Position numbers and translations under genes: made by a program. 38,024 nucleotides of DNA, from assembly GCA_013821605.1 (NCBI GenBank), contig JACDGP010000045.1, forward strand, positions 1 through 38,024, in the 5' to 3' direction. The notes below the pieces were generated by a model that did no database searches, was not told the origin of the DNA, and saw only the letters and a program-made list of their open reading frames with translations. How positions within the stretch are numbered: position 1 is the stretch's first letter; the number at the start of each line of letters is the position of its first letter. This DNA comes from Herpetosiphonaceae bacterium (GTDB lineage Bacteria > Chloroflexota > Chloroflexia > Chloroflexales > Kallotenuaceae). Below, one piece after another: positions 17,997-26,250 of the stretch.

Positions 17997-18025
17997 ATTA
18001 TAGTTGAATTGGCGACAACCTGCAA
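17997..18025 (-). promoter_or_regulatory. Promoter of the importer operon
   Basis: On the minus strand TTGCAG (18025-18020) is followed by 17 bases and a perfect TATAAT (18002-17997). Transcription would start near 17990 and leave a leader of about 120 bases before the ATPase gene at 17871. This implies that the importer can be transcribed separately from the glycosidase gene upstream. Confidence 0.7.
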
Positions 18026-18048
18026 GCAAGTTAAAACAGTATTAACCC

Positions 18049-18092
18049 GTTCGGCAACACTGCGTTCAAAAATGGCCGCAATGTTGCCGAAC
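18049..18092 (-). promoter_or_regulatory. 16-bp imperfect inverted repeat upstream of the importer promoter
   Basis: GTTCGGCAACACTGCG (18049-18064) is mirrored at 18077-18092 with one mismatch and a 12-base loop; the outer 11 bp are perfect. It lies about 25 bases upstream of the -35 box, a usual place for an activator site. It could also fold in the RNA coming from the glycosidase gene. The binding protein is unknown. Confidence 0.5.
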
Positions 18093-18099
18093 CATAAGC

Positions 18100-18130
18100 T
18101 TGGCCGGGCCAGCTATGATGGCCCGGCCAA
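18100..18130 (-). terminator. GC-rich hairpin after the GH4 gene
   Basis: TTGGCCGGGCC (18100-18110) and GGCCCGGCCAA (18120-18130) form a perfect 11-bp stem with a 9-base loop, starting 24 bases after the glycosidase stop. No strong U-run follows on the minus strand, so termination efficiency is uncertain. Confidence 0.5.
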
Positions 18131-18153
18131 AGGCGCTCAGCTTTGCTCGGCAC

Positions 18154-19716
18154 TCAGTGTCCAGCAGCGACGCGCGTCATCTTGCCTTTATCGGAGGCAG
18201 CAGCATCCGCACGCGCCGCCGCTTTGTCAACGGCCATCTCCTCCACACTTTTGGTTTTGAGCCGCGCCGCGCCGTGCGTTTCACTTAACTGCACCCGCGT
18301 GCCATTCCGTTCCGCTTGCACCAGCCGCTTTTTGGCCGCTTCGATTTCATTGTGGTATTGCGGCAACCACTGTGCCTGCGCCACCAGCATCTCATCCGTA
18401 AGCTGCCATACCTCTTCAGGATTGCAAACGGCGCCCACCAGTGGATCATGTAGCATCGCCTGTTTCAGCAACGTTACGTCGCCGTGGACTGCAGCTTCCA
18501 TCCCCATCTGCTGTACGCGGACGCTTGCCGAGCAGGTTGCGGCACACGCTAGCGAGAGTTCGCCGATGACGGGCATGTTAATACCGGTTCGATCAACATA
18601 GCCCGGAATCTCGATTACACAACCATCGGGCAGGTTCGTAATGTGACCATGGTTAACGACGTTAAAATGGCCGCGGTATATTCGACCAGTTTCCCGTGCC
18701 TCGATGATATAGGAACCATGCTCCTCGCTGCGCGTTGCTTGGGTAAAGCTCGGCGGCTCTTCGGCCAACCAGTTCGGAAAGTCGGTCTCGAACCAATTGC
18801 GCGACTCGGTGCACACGCGCAGGTAGCCGCCCGTCTCGCCGTTGATCCAGTTCGATAAGTCGATCCACTGTCCAATTTCCTCGGGCCGCTTGCGGTACCA
18901 GGGTAGGTACTCGCTCAAGTGTCCGTTTGACTCCGTGCTGTAGTAGCCGAAGCGCTTGAGCACATCAAGGCGTACCTTCTCGGTCTGCTGGAACTGCTCG
19001 ACCGCCGACATCAGTTCATACAGCCGGGGGATGAGATCAATATCGCGCCACTTGGCTTGGACACACCAAGTTTGATGGTTGATTCCGGCAAAGACGACAT
19101 CAACGTCACGCCGGTGGAGTGTGGCGTCCTCAGGCAACATGCCTTCGCGCTTGGCCCACTGCTCAACGGCTCGGGTGATCTGCCAGTGTGCGCCCTGTAC
19201 GCCGTGGCACAGGCCGATTGTGGGCACACCACCATAGAGGTTGCAGGCCCAAGTGTTCATCGCCATGGGATTGGAGTAGTTCAGGAATAATGCGCCCGGT
19301 TTGGCGACCTCGCGGATGTCCCGGCAAATCTCAAGCAGCGCAGGAATCGTCCGCTGTGCATACATAATGCCACCGGCGGAGAGCGTGTCACCAACACATT
19401 GATCCACACCATACTTCAGGGGAATGTCGATGTCGGTCTGAAACGCCTGTAGCCCACCCTGTCGGATCGTACAAATGATGTAGTCCGCGTCGGTGATTAC
19501 AGTGCGTCGGTCGGTCGACGTCGTGACCTGTGCTGGCAGATCGTTTGCAGCTATATCGCGCCGGCAGAGTTGCGCGACCATGTCGAGGTTTTGCTCCGAG
19601 ACGTCCATCAGGGCAAAGGTGGTATCGGTCAGCTCTGGCACTGAGAGAATGTCCCGCATCAGACGGCGGGTAAAGCCGATCGAACCAGCGCCAATCATCG
19701 CGATTTTGAGCGCCAT
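18154..19716 (-). CDS. Family 4 glycoside hydrolase (alpha-galactosidase / alpha-glucuronidase type)
   Basis: GH4 enzymes cleave glycosides by an NAD- and Mn-dependent oxidation-elimination mechanism. The 520-aa protein starts KIAMIGAGSIGFTRRLM, a Rossmann NAD loop. LNYSNPMAMNTWA and CHGVQG follow, with C170 and H171 as metal ligands, then GINHQTW with H214. The four-residue motif after the NAD domain tracks specificity in this family; as I recall, CHSV marks alpha-galactosidases, CHEV alpha-galacturonidases and CHGx alpha-glucuronidases. This protein has CHGV, so a uronic acid substrate is plausible. The start has AAAGAAGG nine bases upstream. It sits upstream of an Opp-type importer on the same strand. 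Confidence 0.88.
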   Translation of the reverse strand: MALKIAMIGAGSIGFTRRLMRDILSVPELTDTTFALMDVSEQNLDMVAQLCRRDIAANDLPAQVTTSTDRRTVITDADYIICTIRQGGLQAFQTDIDIPLKYGVDQCVGDTLSAGGIMYAQRTIPALLEICRDIREVAKPGALFLNYSNPMAMNTWACNLYGGVPTIGLCHGVQGAHWQITRAVEQWAKREGMLPEDATLHRRDVDVVFAGINHQTWCVQAKWRDIDLIPRLYELMSAVEQFQQTEKVRLDVLKRFGYYSTESNGHLSEYLPWYRKRPEEIGQWIDLSNWINGETGGYLRVCTESRNWFETDFPNWLAEEPPSFTQATRSEEHGSYIIEARETGRIYRGHFNVVNHGHITNLPDGCVIEIPGYVDRTGINMPVIGELSLACAATCSASVRVQQMGMEAAVHGDVTLLKQAMLHDPLVGAVCNPEEVWQLTDEMLVAQAQWLPQYHNEIEAAKKRLVQAERNGTRVQLSETHGAARLKTKSVEEMAVDKAAARADAAASDKGKMTRVAAGH

Positions 19717-19733
19717 CAGGTAGACCTTCTTTC

Positions 19734-19754
19734 ATCATATGATCATGTATGATC
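19734..19754 (-). promoter_or_regulatory. Operator-like repeats at the GH4 gene start
   Basis: The minus strand reads GATCATACAT then GATCATATGA, a direct repeat of GATCATA with a 10-bp period. Overlapping palindromes ATCATATGAT (19734-19743) and ATGATCAT (19739-19746) are included. The repeats lie between the predicted transcription start and the ribosome site, as expected for a repressor site. The regulator is not in the window. Confidence 0.5.
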
Positions 19755-19766
19755 TCTTTGTTCGCT

Positions 19767-19795
19767 AGTCTACCGCATTGATGCAGGTACTACAA
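19767..19795 (-). promoter_or_regulatory. Promoter of the GH4 gene
   Basis: On the minus strand TTGTAG (19795-19790) is followed by 17 bases and TAGACT (19772-19767). The match to sigma70 boxes is moderate, but the spacing is ideal and transcription would start just before the repeated operator-like sequence. Confidence 0.45.
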
Positions 19796-19887
19796 CACGC
19801 TTTCATCCGCAACCCAGGATGGTGGCTTAGGGCATGCTATAATCAAACGAACGAAAGTGATTGACTCTGGATTGAGGAACTGTGTAC

Positions 19888-22026
19888 ATGTTAGAGCGAC
19901 TCCATAAAATTCTCGCACGCTCGGGAGTCGCTGCACTCCGTCCCGCCGAGGATATGATTTTAGCCGGACGGGTCACGGTTAATGGTCGTACGGTACGTGA
20001 GCTTGGTGCCCGTGCCGATGCAGAAGTGGATACGATTGCGGTTGACGGTCAAGCGATCACGGTGCCAACCGCAAACGACCCGCACCGCTACTTCATATTG
20101 CATAAACCGGTAGGTGTGATTTCGACCGCCTCGGATCCCGAAGGTCGTCCAACTGTCACACAACTGGTGCCCGACGATGTGCGGGTTTTCCCGGTTGGTA
20201 GGCTAGATGCCGATAGCGAAGGACTGTTGTTGCTGACCGACGATGGTGATCTCGCATATCGGCTGACTCATCCACGCTTTGGCATCGAAAAAGAATATCG
20301 CGTGCTGCTCGATAAAGCTGTGAGTGTCGAAGCGATACGGCAATGGCGCGGCGGCGTCATGCTCCCCGACGGGGAGCAGACTGCGCCGGCCTGGGTTGAA
20401 CTCCTGGACCGCGCTGAGTACGGTGACTGGCTACGGGTTGTCCTGCAGGAAGGCAAGAAACGCGAAATTCGCGAGGTCGCACGACTTCTGGGCTATGATG
20501 TCCGGCGCTTGCTCCGTGTCCGCGAAGGGCCGCTGCTGCTCGACAACCTACCAGTTGGGACATGGCGCGCCTTAAGCGCCGACGAAGTTGAAACGCTGCG
20601 CCGCTATACGCAGCACGTACCGTCGCGCGAAGCCGACGAAGCACGGGAGTCCCTTATGTCCGACCCAGAGCGCGGTCCGCGTCGCCTACGTATCGTGCGC
20701 AAGCCGCAACGTCCAGCTCAGATAGCTAATCCTTCAACCCCTGCCAACCTGCCAGACGCTATCTCCGATCAGTTTCAGGAACAGGCCGTGCAGGAGGCAC
20801 AACCTCCTATGCAAGAGGCAGGAACTGCCACGCCAGAACCACGACCCATTGCCCAGGCGGTACGTCCTGCACGTACACGCTTTGATGATCGAGCAGCACC
20901 ACGCGGCGATGAGCGTGGCTTTCAACTCCCGCCGCCGGCACGCGGTAACGAGCGGAGTGAGCCGGGCAGGATGAGCAATGCGGATCGTCCAGGTGGGCGA
21001 ACGTTTGATCGGGGGCCGCAACGCTCCGATGCGCGCCCGAATGACCGGCCCCCTAACAATGGACCGCAACGCTCTGATCGGCGTCCGGCTGACCGGCCTT
21101 ATACGAATGCTCCGCGCTCCGATGCGCGCCCGAATGATCGTCCCTATAATCCACAGCGCGATAACGGCTTTGCCAACCGGCAGCGCAATGATGAGGCGCG
21201 TGGTGGACCGGGAAGCTACGAGCAACGGCCACCGCCACGCCGTGACGACCAACCACCACGTTTTCCCGAGCGCGGTGGGCCACAGCGTGGTTTCGGCTCA
21301 CGCAGCGCTGATGGCGGAGGTTCCTTCGATAATCGCCAAGGTGACATGGGTGGCCCTGGACGCAGTGAAGCTCCCCGTGGGGCGCAACCGCCTTTTGGCC
21401 GGCGTGATGACCAGCAACCACGTGGCTTCGGTGGGCCATCGAATGGGCCACGCCGTGAAGGTGGCTACGGGCAGCGCCGACCGGAGGGGCCACCTGACGC
21501 GCAGGGGCAAGATCGGCAGCCACGCTTTTCAAACGAATCTGCGCCATCCCCAGGCCGTGGTATTCGCGATTTCAGTAACCGAAGTAGCTTTGATCGTCGC
21601 GGTCCTGCACCCCGTAGCGGCTATGGTTCTCGTCCACCGCAACGCCCTGACGACCGGCGCAACGAGGGCAGTTCCGGTCGGCCAGGGGGCTACCCGGCAC
21701 GCGGGACACAGCGTCCTGCTGACCGGCGTAACGATGATCGTTCACGCGGTTTCGGTGAACGGCCGAGCGGACCAAATCGTTTTGAGGCGGATCGTGGCAA
21801 CTTCGAGCGACGTGATGAGCACCCCGGCGGCTTCAACGAACGGCCGAGCGGACCACGTAGCGGGAGCAGTTCACGATTCGGGGGTCCATCGCGTGGTAGC
21901 AGCAGCAACCGCTTCGGCGGCCCAGCGCGTGGAGGGAGTGGTGGGAGCCGCTTTGGTGGTGGCACTTCGCGCTCTGGCCCGTCCCGTGGTCCTAGCTCTG
22001 GTCCCCGGCGGCGTAAAAACGGGTAG
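19888..22026 (+). CDS. RsuA/RluB-family pseudouridine synthase with long disordered Arg/Gly-rich tail
   Basis: The enzyme converts specific uridines of rRNA to pseudouridine. The ATG at 19888 has GAGG ten bases upstream; a GTG two codons earlier is possible. The product is 712 aa. Residues 1-60 are an S4 RNA-binding domain. The catalytic domain has RYFILHKPVGVIST and GRLDADSEGLLLLTDDG with the expected catalytic D107, then EGKKREIREVARLLG. It ends near residue 245, the full usual length. The next 465 residues are low complexity: repeated RPNDRP/RSDARP units, ERPSGP repeats, and a C-terminal SSSRFGGPSRGSSSNRFGG-type RGG-like region. The DNA keeps this frame open throughout, so the tail is real coding sequence. 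Confidence 0.9.
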   Translation: MLERLHKILARSGVAALRPAEDMILAGRVTVNGRTVRELGARADAEVDTIAVDGQAITVPTANDPHRYFILHKPVGVISTASDPEGRPTVTQLVPDDVRVFPVGRLDADSEGLLLLTDDGDLAYRLTHPRFGIEKEYRVLLDKAVSVEAIRQWRGGVMLPDGEQTAPAWVELLDRAEYGDWLRVVLQEGKKREIREVARLLGYDVRRLLRVREGPLLLDNLPVGTWRALSADEVETLRRYTQHVPSREADEARESLMSDPERGPRRLRIVRKPQRPAQIANPSTPANLPDAISDQFQEQAVQEAQPPMQEAGTATPEPRPIAQAVRPARTRFDDRAAPRGDERGFQLPPPARGNERSEPGRMSNADRPGGRTFDRGPQRSDARPNDRPPNNGPQRSDRRPADRPYTNAPRSDARPNDRPYNPQRDNGFANRQRNDEARGGPGSYEQRPPPRRDDQPPRFPERGGPQRGFGSRSADGGGSFDNRQGDMGGPGRSEAPRGAQPPFGRRDDQQPRGFGGPSNGPRREGGYGQRRPEGPPDAQGQDRQPRFSNESAPSPGRGIRDFSNRSSFDRRGPAPRSGYGSRPPQRPDDRRNEGSSGRPGGYPARGTQRPADRRNDDRSRGFGERPSGPNRFEADRGNFERRDEHPGGFNERPSGPRSGSSSRFGGPSRGSSSNRFGGPARGGSGGSRFGGGTSRSGPSRGPSSGPRRRKNG

Positions 22027-22036
22027 CGTCAATCTT

Positions 22037-22737
22037 TCAATTGGCGGTTACGGGTTGGCAGAGGATTGCTACTGGCCGTGACACTACCTGTGTTAAGATG
22101 ACGGTCATCGCATGCTCGCCTACCAGCCGCAGTTGCTTTTCGAGCCACTGTGGATCAATGGGCGAGCCGCGCTTTTTAACGACCACATGCCCGACATTCA
22201 TGCTCCGCAACCGACTCCGCAGCTGCTTCAGGTTGAATGGCAATGTTTCGATCACTTCGAAGACCCGCGCAAAGGGCGTGAATCGCAAGCTGTCGCTGGT
22301 TAAAAACGCGATCTGTGGATCGATCTGGGCTGCATCAAGCAGATGGGCTAGTTGCTGAACGAGATGCGCCCGGATCACCGCGCCGTCTGGTTCGTAGACG
22401 TAGCGCAGTGGCGCGCCGACCGGTACCACTGGTACTGCCGCAAAGTGCAGGATGGCAGCAGCCGGTAATACCGTTGCCGTACGGCTGCCTTGCTTTAATT
22501 GCCCAAACCACAACACTGCTTCCTTGACCTCACCACCAAGCGAAACAACTTCGACCTCACAATCCCAGGGTAATGCGTCGTAATCGATTCCTGGTGCTAC
22601 TTTGACGCCCATGCCTTTAGCCTGCGGCAACCAGCGCTCGATCGTCCGTAGAGGTGGGCTATAATCGTCGGGGTTGAAGCTGCGGCGCTCGCCAGTGCGC
22701 CGGGCTGGGTCGAAGAAGACGGCGGCGCGAGCATGAG
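22037..22737 (-). pseudogene. THUMP-like methyltransferase, C-terminal part (after frameshift)
   Basis: This is the downstream half of a gene broken by a one-base shift near 22739. In this frame the protein continues AHARAAVFFDPARRTGERRS, then DDYSPPLRTIERWLPQ and KGMGVKVAPGIDYDALPWDC. The rest is the THUMP-like C-terminal domain, with LGGEVKEAVLWFG, FEVIETLPFNLKQLRSRLR and NVGHVVVKKRGSPIDP. Adding one base to the CCCC run at 22742-22739 joins it to the N-terminal part and yields 391 aa, a normal family length. An ATG at 22630 could only start a truncated product. It converges on the pseudouridine synthase gene. Confidence 0.8.
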
Positions 22738-23211
22738 CGGGGCAGTGGTCACATCGGCCAGCAGGAAGTTCGTCCGGTCAGCTACGCCATAAATCTCAGC
22801 ATTCACCTCGGCCATCCGCAAGCGTACCGCATCACGGTCAACGCCGGTGACGGCCACACCTACCTGAGCTAACGCCAGCAGATCACCTCCCACACTGCAG
22901 CACAGGTCGGTTGCACTGCCCCACTCTCGGTAACGCGCGGCACGATGATGTGCAACGGCTTCACCCGAGGCTTGTTCTAAAGCTTCGCGTGTCCAATACA
23001 GCTCTGCGCCGCGCTGAAACTTGACCCGCGCTCGTTCCCGTAACACAGCCATTTCAAGCGCATCTGTGGCGAGTTCTGCGGAATACTGCCGCCGTAGCTC
23101 GCCTACTGTCCTCAACCGCGCTGCTGGACTGAGATCGAGGCTTTGCGCTACATGCAGGGCAGTCTGACCGGTCGGCGTCAGCAGTTGATTAAAGCGTTCT
23201 ACGGTCAACAT
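22597..23211 (-). CDS. Class I SAM-dependent methyltransferase, N-terminal part (frameshifted gene)
   Basis: The ATG at 23211 opens a 204-aa frame. About 155 residues are methyltransferase-like: an N-terminal helical region, then ATDLCCSVGGDLLALAQVGV, a variant of the SAM-binding glycine loop, and VTGVDRDAVRLRMAEVNA. After LLADVTTAP the frame runs into unrelated Ser/Ala-rich residues and stops, while the true continuation lies in another frame. The family (methyltransferase plus THUMP-like domain) probably modifies RNA, but its target is not established in my knowledge. The break is either an assembly error in a short homopolymer or a real inactivating mutation. Confidence 0.78.
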   Translation of the reverse strand: MLTVERFNQLLTPTGQTALHVAQSLDLSPAARLRTVGELRRQYSAELATDALEMAVLRERARVKFQRGAELYWTREALEQASGEAVAHHRAARYREWGSATDLCCSVGGDLLALAQVGVAVTGVDRDAVRLRMAEVNAEIYGVADRTNFLLADVTTAPLMLAPPSSSTQPGALASAAASTPTIIAHLYGRSSAGCRRLKAWASK

Positions 23212-23356
23212 CCCTGTATCATTGCTGCTCCATAGTACATGGGTCCCGCATCCGCCCTAACTGCTACAACGCACTCAATCACCGCCATTGCCTAGATAGA
23301 TTATGGCACACAACCACTATACTTGGCCTTAGTCCGGCTTCCAGGAGCGCGACCAT

Positions 23357-24742
23357 ATGACAAATTTTCCACTACGCGATTTTGCGACTGCCTCGCCGTA
23401 CAACAAGGTGGCAGCTGGCAACCCATCCGAAGCAGCCACCATCAGTGCCCCACCCGAACCAACCTCCATCGAAGCTACCGGCCTTGGTATTGGCTTTCTC
23501 AGTGAATTAGTTCTCAAGCATATTTATTTTGCCGGCATGGTCACCGGCCAGCATTTGGCCGATAACCTCAAGTTGCCATTCCTCAACGTCATCGATAAGG
23601 TTCTGACCTTTCTCAAGGAAGAAGAGTACGTCGACATTATTGGCTCTGAGGGCGGCTTTTATGAGCGTTCGTTTCAATATGTGATTACCCCTAAAGGGCG
23701 GATCAAGGCGCACGAAGCGATTGACCGGTCGCAATATGCCGGTGCAGCGCCCGTCCCACTCGATGCCTACCTGGACGCCGTTAAGCAACAAACGTTGGGC
23801 GAAATGGTGATCGATCAGGCTGCCATTCGGCATGCCTTCGTGGGCTTAGTTGTTAACGACCAGCTACTGGACCAGGTCGGGCCCGCTGCTAACTCAGCCC
23901 GCTCGTTGTTCTTGTATGGGCCGCCAGGCAACGGTAAAACCACCATAGCCGAAGGTATTGCGCGGATTCTGAAGGGCCATGTCCTGGTTCCCTATGCTAT
24001 TGAGATCGACGGGCAGGTTATCAAGATGTTTGACCCGCTCAACCACACCGTTGCCGAGGCTGACTCGGCCGATGATGCCGCTCTGTTTACGCCGGTCAGT
24101 CTACTGGGCCAGCGGGAGCCGGAGCGCAAAGACGGGCGTTGGATAGTTTGCAAGCGTCCGGTGGTTGTAGTGGGCGGTGAGTTGATCTTGGCGCAGCTTG
24201 AGTTAATCTTCGACCCTATCGCCAAAATTTACGAAGCTCCGTACCAGATGAAGGCCAACGGCGGCTTGTTTTTGATCGATGATTTTGGTCGCCAGCAGTG
24301 CCGTCCACAGGATTTGCTGAATCGCTGGATCGTGCCGTTGGAAAAGAAGGTCGATTACCTGGCGTTACAGACCGGTAAGAAGCTCGCTATTCCATTCGAT
24401 GTGCTGATCGTTTTCTCGACGAACCTTGATCCCAAGCAGTTAGTTGACGACGCGTTTCTGCGCCGGATCCGCCACAAGATCGAAGTGCCGAATCCGTCGG
24501 CCAATGAGTACCGCGATATCTTCCGCCTCGTGTGTAAAGGCAAAAACATCCCCTATAGCGATGATGGTCTGCGCTACTTGATCCAGGAACACTATCTGAA
24601 GGTGAGCCGTGAACTGCGCTGTTGCCATCCCCGTGACCTGTGCGATCAGATTCTGGACGAGGCGAAATACCGTGGCATCGGCCCTCAGATGAGTAAAGAA
24701 TTATTAGATCGTGCCTGCGACGCATATTTCGTCAAACTATAA
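23357..24742 (+). CDS. AAA family ATPase with N-terminal winged-helix region, linked to CpaF
   Basis: The protein is 461 aa; AGGAG lies before the ATG at 23357 and a TATACT -10 box at 23318-23323. Residues about 45-130 look like a winged helix (VTGQHLADNLKLPFLNVIDK ... YVITPKGRIKAHEAI). The AAA module follows with Walker A GPPGNGKTT near residue 188, Walker B GGLFLIDDFG near 302 and sensor-1 IVFSTNLDP. The arginine-rich FLRRIRHKIEVP segment is typical of MoxR/RavA-like ATPases. It is followed 33 bases later by cpaF, so it may regulate or assemble a Tad-type pilus or secretion system. This role is inference from the neighbour. Confidence 0.85.
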   Translation: MTNFPLRDFATASPYNKVAAGNPSEAATISAPPEPTSIEATGLGIGFLSELVLKHIYFAGMVTGQHLADNLKLPFLNVIDKVLTFLKEEEYVDIIGSEGGFYERSFQYVITPKGRIKAHEAIDRSQYAGAAPVPLDAYLDAVKQQTLGEMVIDQAAIRHAFVGLVVNDQLLDQVGPAANSARSLFLYGPPGNGKTTIAEGIARILKGHVLVPYAIEIDGQVIKMFDPLNHTVAEADSADDAALFTPVSLLGQREPERKDGRWIVCKRPVVVVGGELILAQLELIFDPIAKIYEAPYQMKANGGLFLIDDFGRQQCRPQDLLNRWIVPLEKKVDYLALQTGKKLAIPFDVLIVFSTNLDPKQLVDDAFLRRIRHKIEVPNPSANEYRDIFRLVCKGKNIPYSDDGLRYLIQEHYLKVSRELRCCHPRDLCDQILDEAKYRGIGPQMSKELLDRACDAYFVKL

Positions 24743-24775
24743 ACCGGGAGCTTGGTTCCCGCTTGAGGTAGCATT

Positions 24776-26218
24776 ATGTCCCTACTCAAACGAATCGGTG
24801 CCGACGCACCGCCACCCCTACCGTCCGTCACGCCGGCCAATGTACTACCGGCGCCAGGAGCAGCGCCAGCACCTATGGTTGGTACCGGTCCACTTGCCCC
24901 GGTCGTCGGACGCTCAACAAACGTTGCGGGTAGCGATGCCGAGCAGGACAAAATGCTCGATCTATCGCTCCAGATCACTGACCGTATTCTGGCCTCACTT
25001 GGCACCCAAACCAAACTTGAGCATACGGCTGAAAGCGAGCAGATGCTAACGAATTCTTTCGCCACCATCTACCGTCAAACGGGTGTCGCACTTGGAGCAG
25101 ACCAAGTCAAGCAGTTGTACCAAATGGTCTTGAGCGAAATCTTTGGCTTTGGACCGATTGATAGCTTACTCAACGACGATGCCGTTACAGAAGTCATGGT
25201 CAACGGCCCGCGTATGGTCTACGCCGAGCGTAGAGGCAAGGTGGCCCTCAGCGATATTACGTTTCGGGATAACGACCATGTCTTGAAGATTATTGACCGC
25301 ATTATTCGTCCACTCGGCCGGCGTGTTGATCGTAAGCAACCCTATGTCGATGCCCGTTTGCCAGATGGCTCGCGCGTGAATGCAATTATCCCCCCCTGCG
25401 CGATCGACGGGCCGACGATCACTATTCGCAAGTTCACGAAAAACAAGCTCCAGGTCGAAGACCTCATCCGCTTCGGCTCGATGACCCGCGAAATGGCCGA
25501 TTTCCTGCACGCCTGCGTGCGCTCGCATCTCAATATTGTTGTTTCAGGTGGTACCGGCTCGGGTAAAACGACGCTGTTGAATGTCTTATCGAACAATATC
25601 CCAGAAATCGAGCGTGTGATTACGATCGAGGACTCGGCCGAGCTTAAATTGGCGGGAGAGCATGTTGTCCGGCTCGAAGCTAAGCCGGCCGAGATCGACG
25701 GGAGCGGCAAGGTCTCGATCATGGACCTGGTCGTTAACTCGCTCCGTATGCGTCCCGACCGCCTAGTCATCGGCGAAGTCCGCGACGGCGCCGCCTTTTC
25801 GATGCTCCAGGCCATGAACACCGGTCATGATGGCTCGCTAACTACGCTGCATGCCAACACACCCCGTGACGCGATTGCACGTATGGAAACGATGTGCATG
25901 ATGGCCGGTATGGATATGCCGGTTGATGTCATTCGTGCCCAAATCGCCTCGGCGATTCACCTCATCGTGCAGCAGACTCGCCTAGCCGATGGCTCGCGTA
26001 AGATCAGCATGATCACCGAAGTCCAGGGGCTGGAAAGCGGCACTGTCGTACTCCAAGATATCTTCAAGCTCGATGAAAAAGGCCGCACACCCGACGGGAG
26101 GGTCATCAGCGAGATGAAGCCGACCGGCGTGCGTCCCAAGTTCACCGACAAGCTCGAAGCCGCCGGGTTCAAGCTGCCACCCTCGATCTTCGGTGCGATG
26201 GCCCCCGGACGGCACTAG
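24776..26218 (+). CDS. cpaF: CpaF/TadA-family secretion ATPase
   Basis: The protein is 480 aa and powers assembly of Tad/Flp pili in related systems. A Pro/Ala-rich N-terminus (about 60 residues) precedes the family's two-domain body. IFGFGPIDSLLNDDAVTEVM and MVNGP mark the N-terminal domain, Walker A is SGGTGSGKTTLLN (about residue 257), and the Asp box is RVITIEDSAELKL. Walker B is MRPDRLVIGEVRDGAA and the His box is TGHDGSLTTLHANTPRDA. All catalytic elements are present. The usual tadB, tadC and prepilin genes do not follow. The ATG lies about 13 bases after a TTGAGGTAG ribosome site. Confidence 0.94.
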   Translation: MSLLKRIGADAPPPLPSVTPANVLPAPGAAPAPMVGTGPLAPVVGRSTNVAGSDAEQDKMLDLSLQITDRILASLGTQTKLEHTAESEQMLTNSFATIYRQTGVALGADQVKQLYQMVLSEIFGFGPIDSLLNDDAVTEVMVNGPRMVYAERRGKVALSDITFRDNDHVLKIIDRIIRPLGRRVDRKQPYVDARLPDGSRVNAIIPPCAIDGPTITIRKFTKNKLQVEDLIRFGSMTREMADFLHACVRSHLNIVVSGGTGSGKTTLLNVLSNNIPEIERVITIEDSAELKLAGEHVVRLEAKPAEIDGSGKVSIMDLVVNSLRMRPDRLVIGEVRDGAAFSMLQAMNTGHDGSLTTLHANTPRDAIARMETMCMMAGMDMPVDVIRAQIASAIHLIVQQTRLADGSRKISMITEVQGLESGTVVLQDIFKLDEKGRTPDGRVISEMKPTGVRPKFTDKLEAAGFKLPPSIFGAMAPGRH

Positions 26219-26224
26219 ACCATA

Positions 26225-26250
26225 GGTGTGCCAAATTGGAGGAACACACC
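26225..26250 (+). promoter_or_regulatory. Hairpin enclosing a strong ribosome-binding site
   Basis: GGTGTG (26225-26230) pairs with CACACC (26245-26250), and the 14-base loop contains GGAGG (26238-26242) directly before a GTG at 26251. GTGCCA (26228-26233) can instead pair with either of two TGGCAC copies (26259-26264, 26270-26275), so two exclusive folds are possible. This is a candidate leader structure after cpaF. Confidence 0.4.

Noticed and set aside
20978-22081. 367-codon second open frame inside the pseudouridine synthase tail
   Set aside because: It arises from the repetitive GC-rich DNA encoding the tail; the synthase frame is continuous with the catalytic domain and has biased Arg/Gly/Pro content typical of disordered tails.
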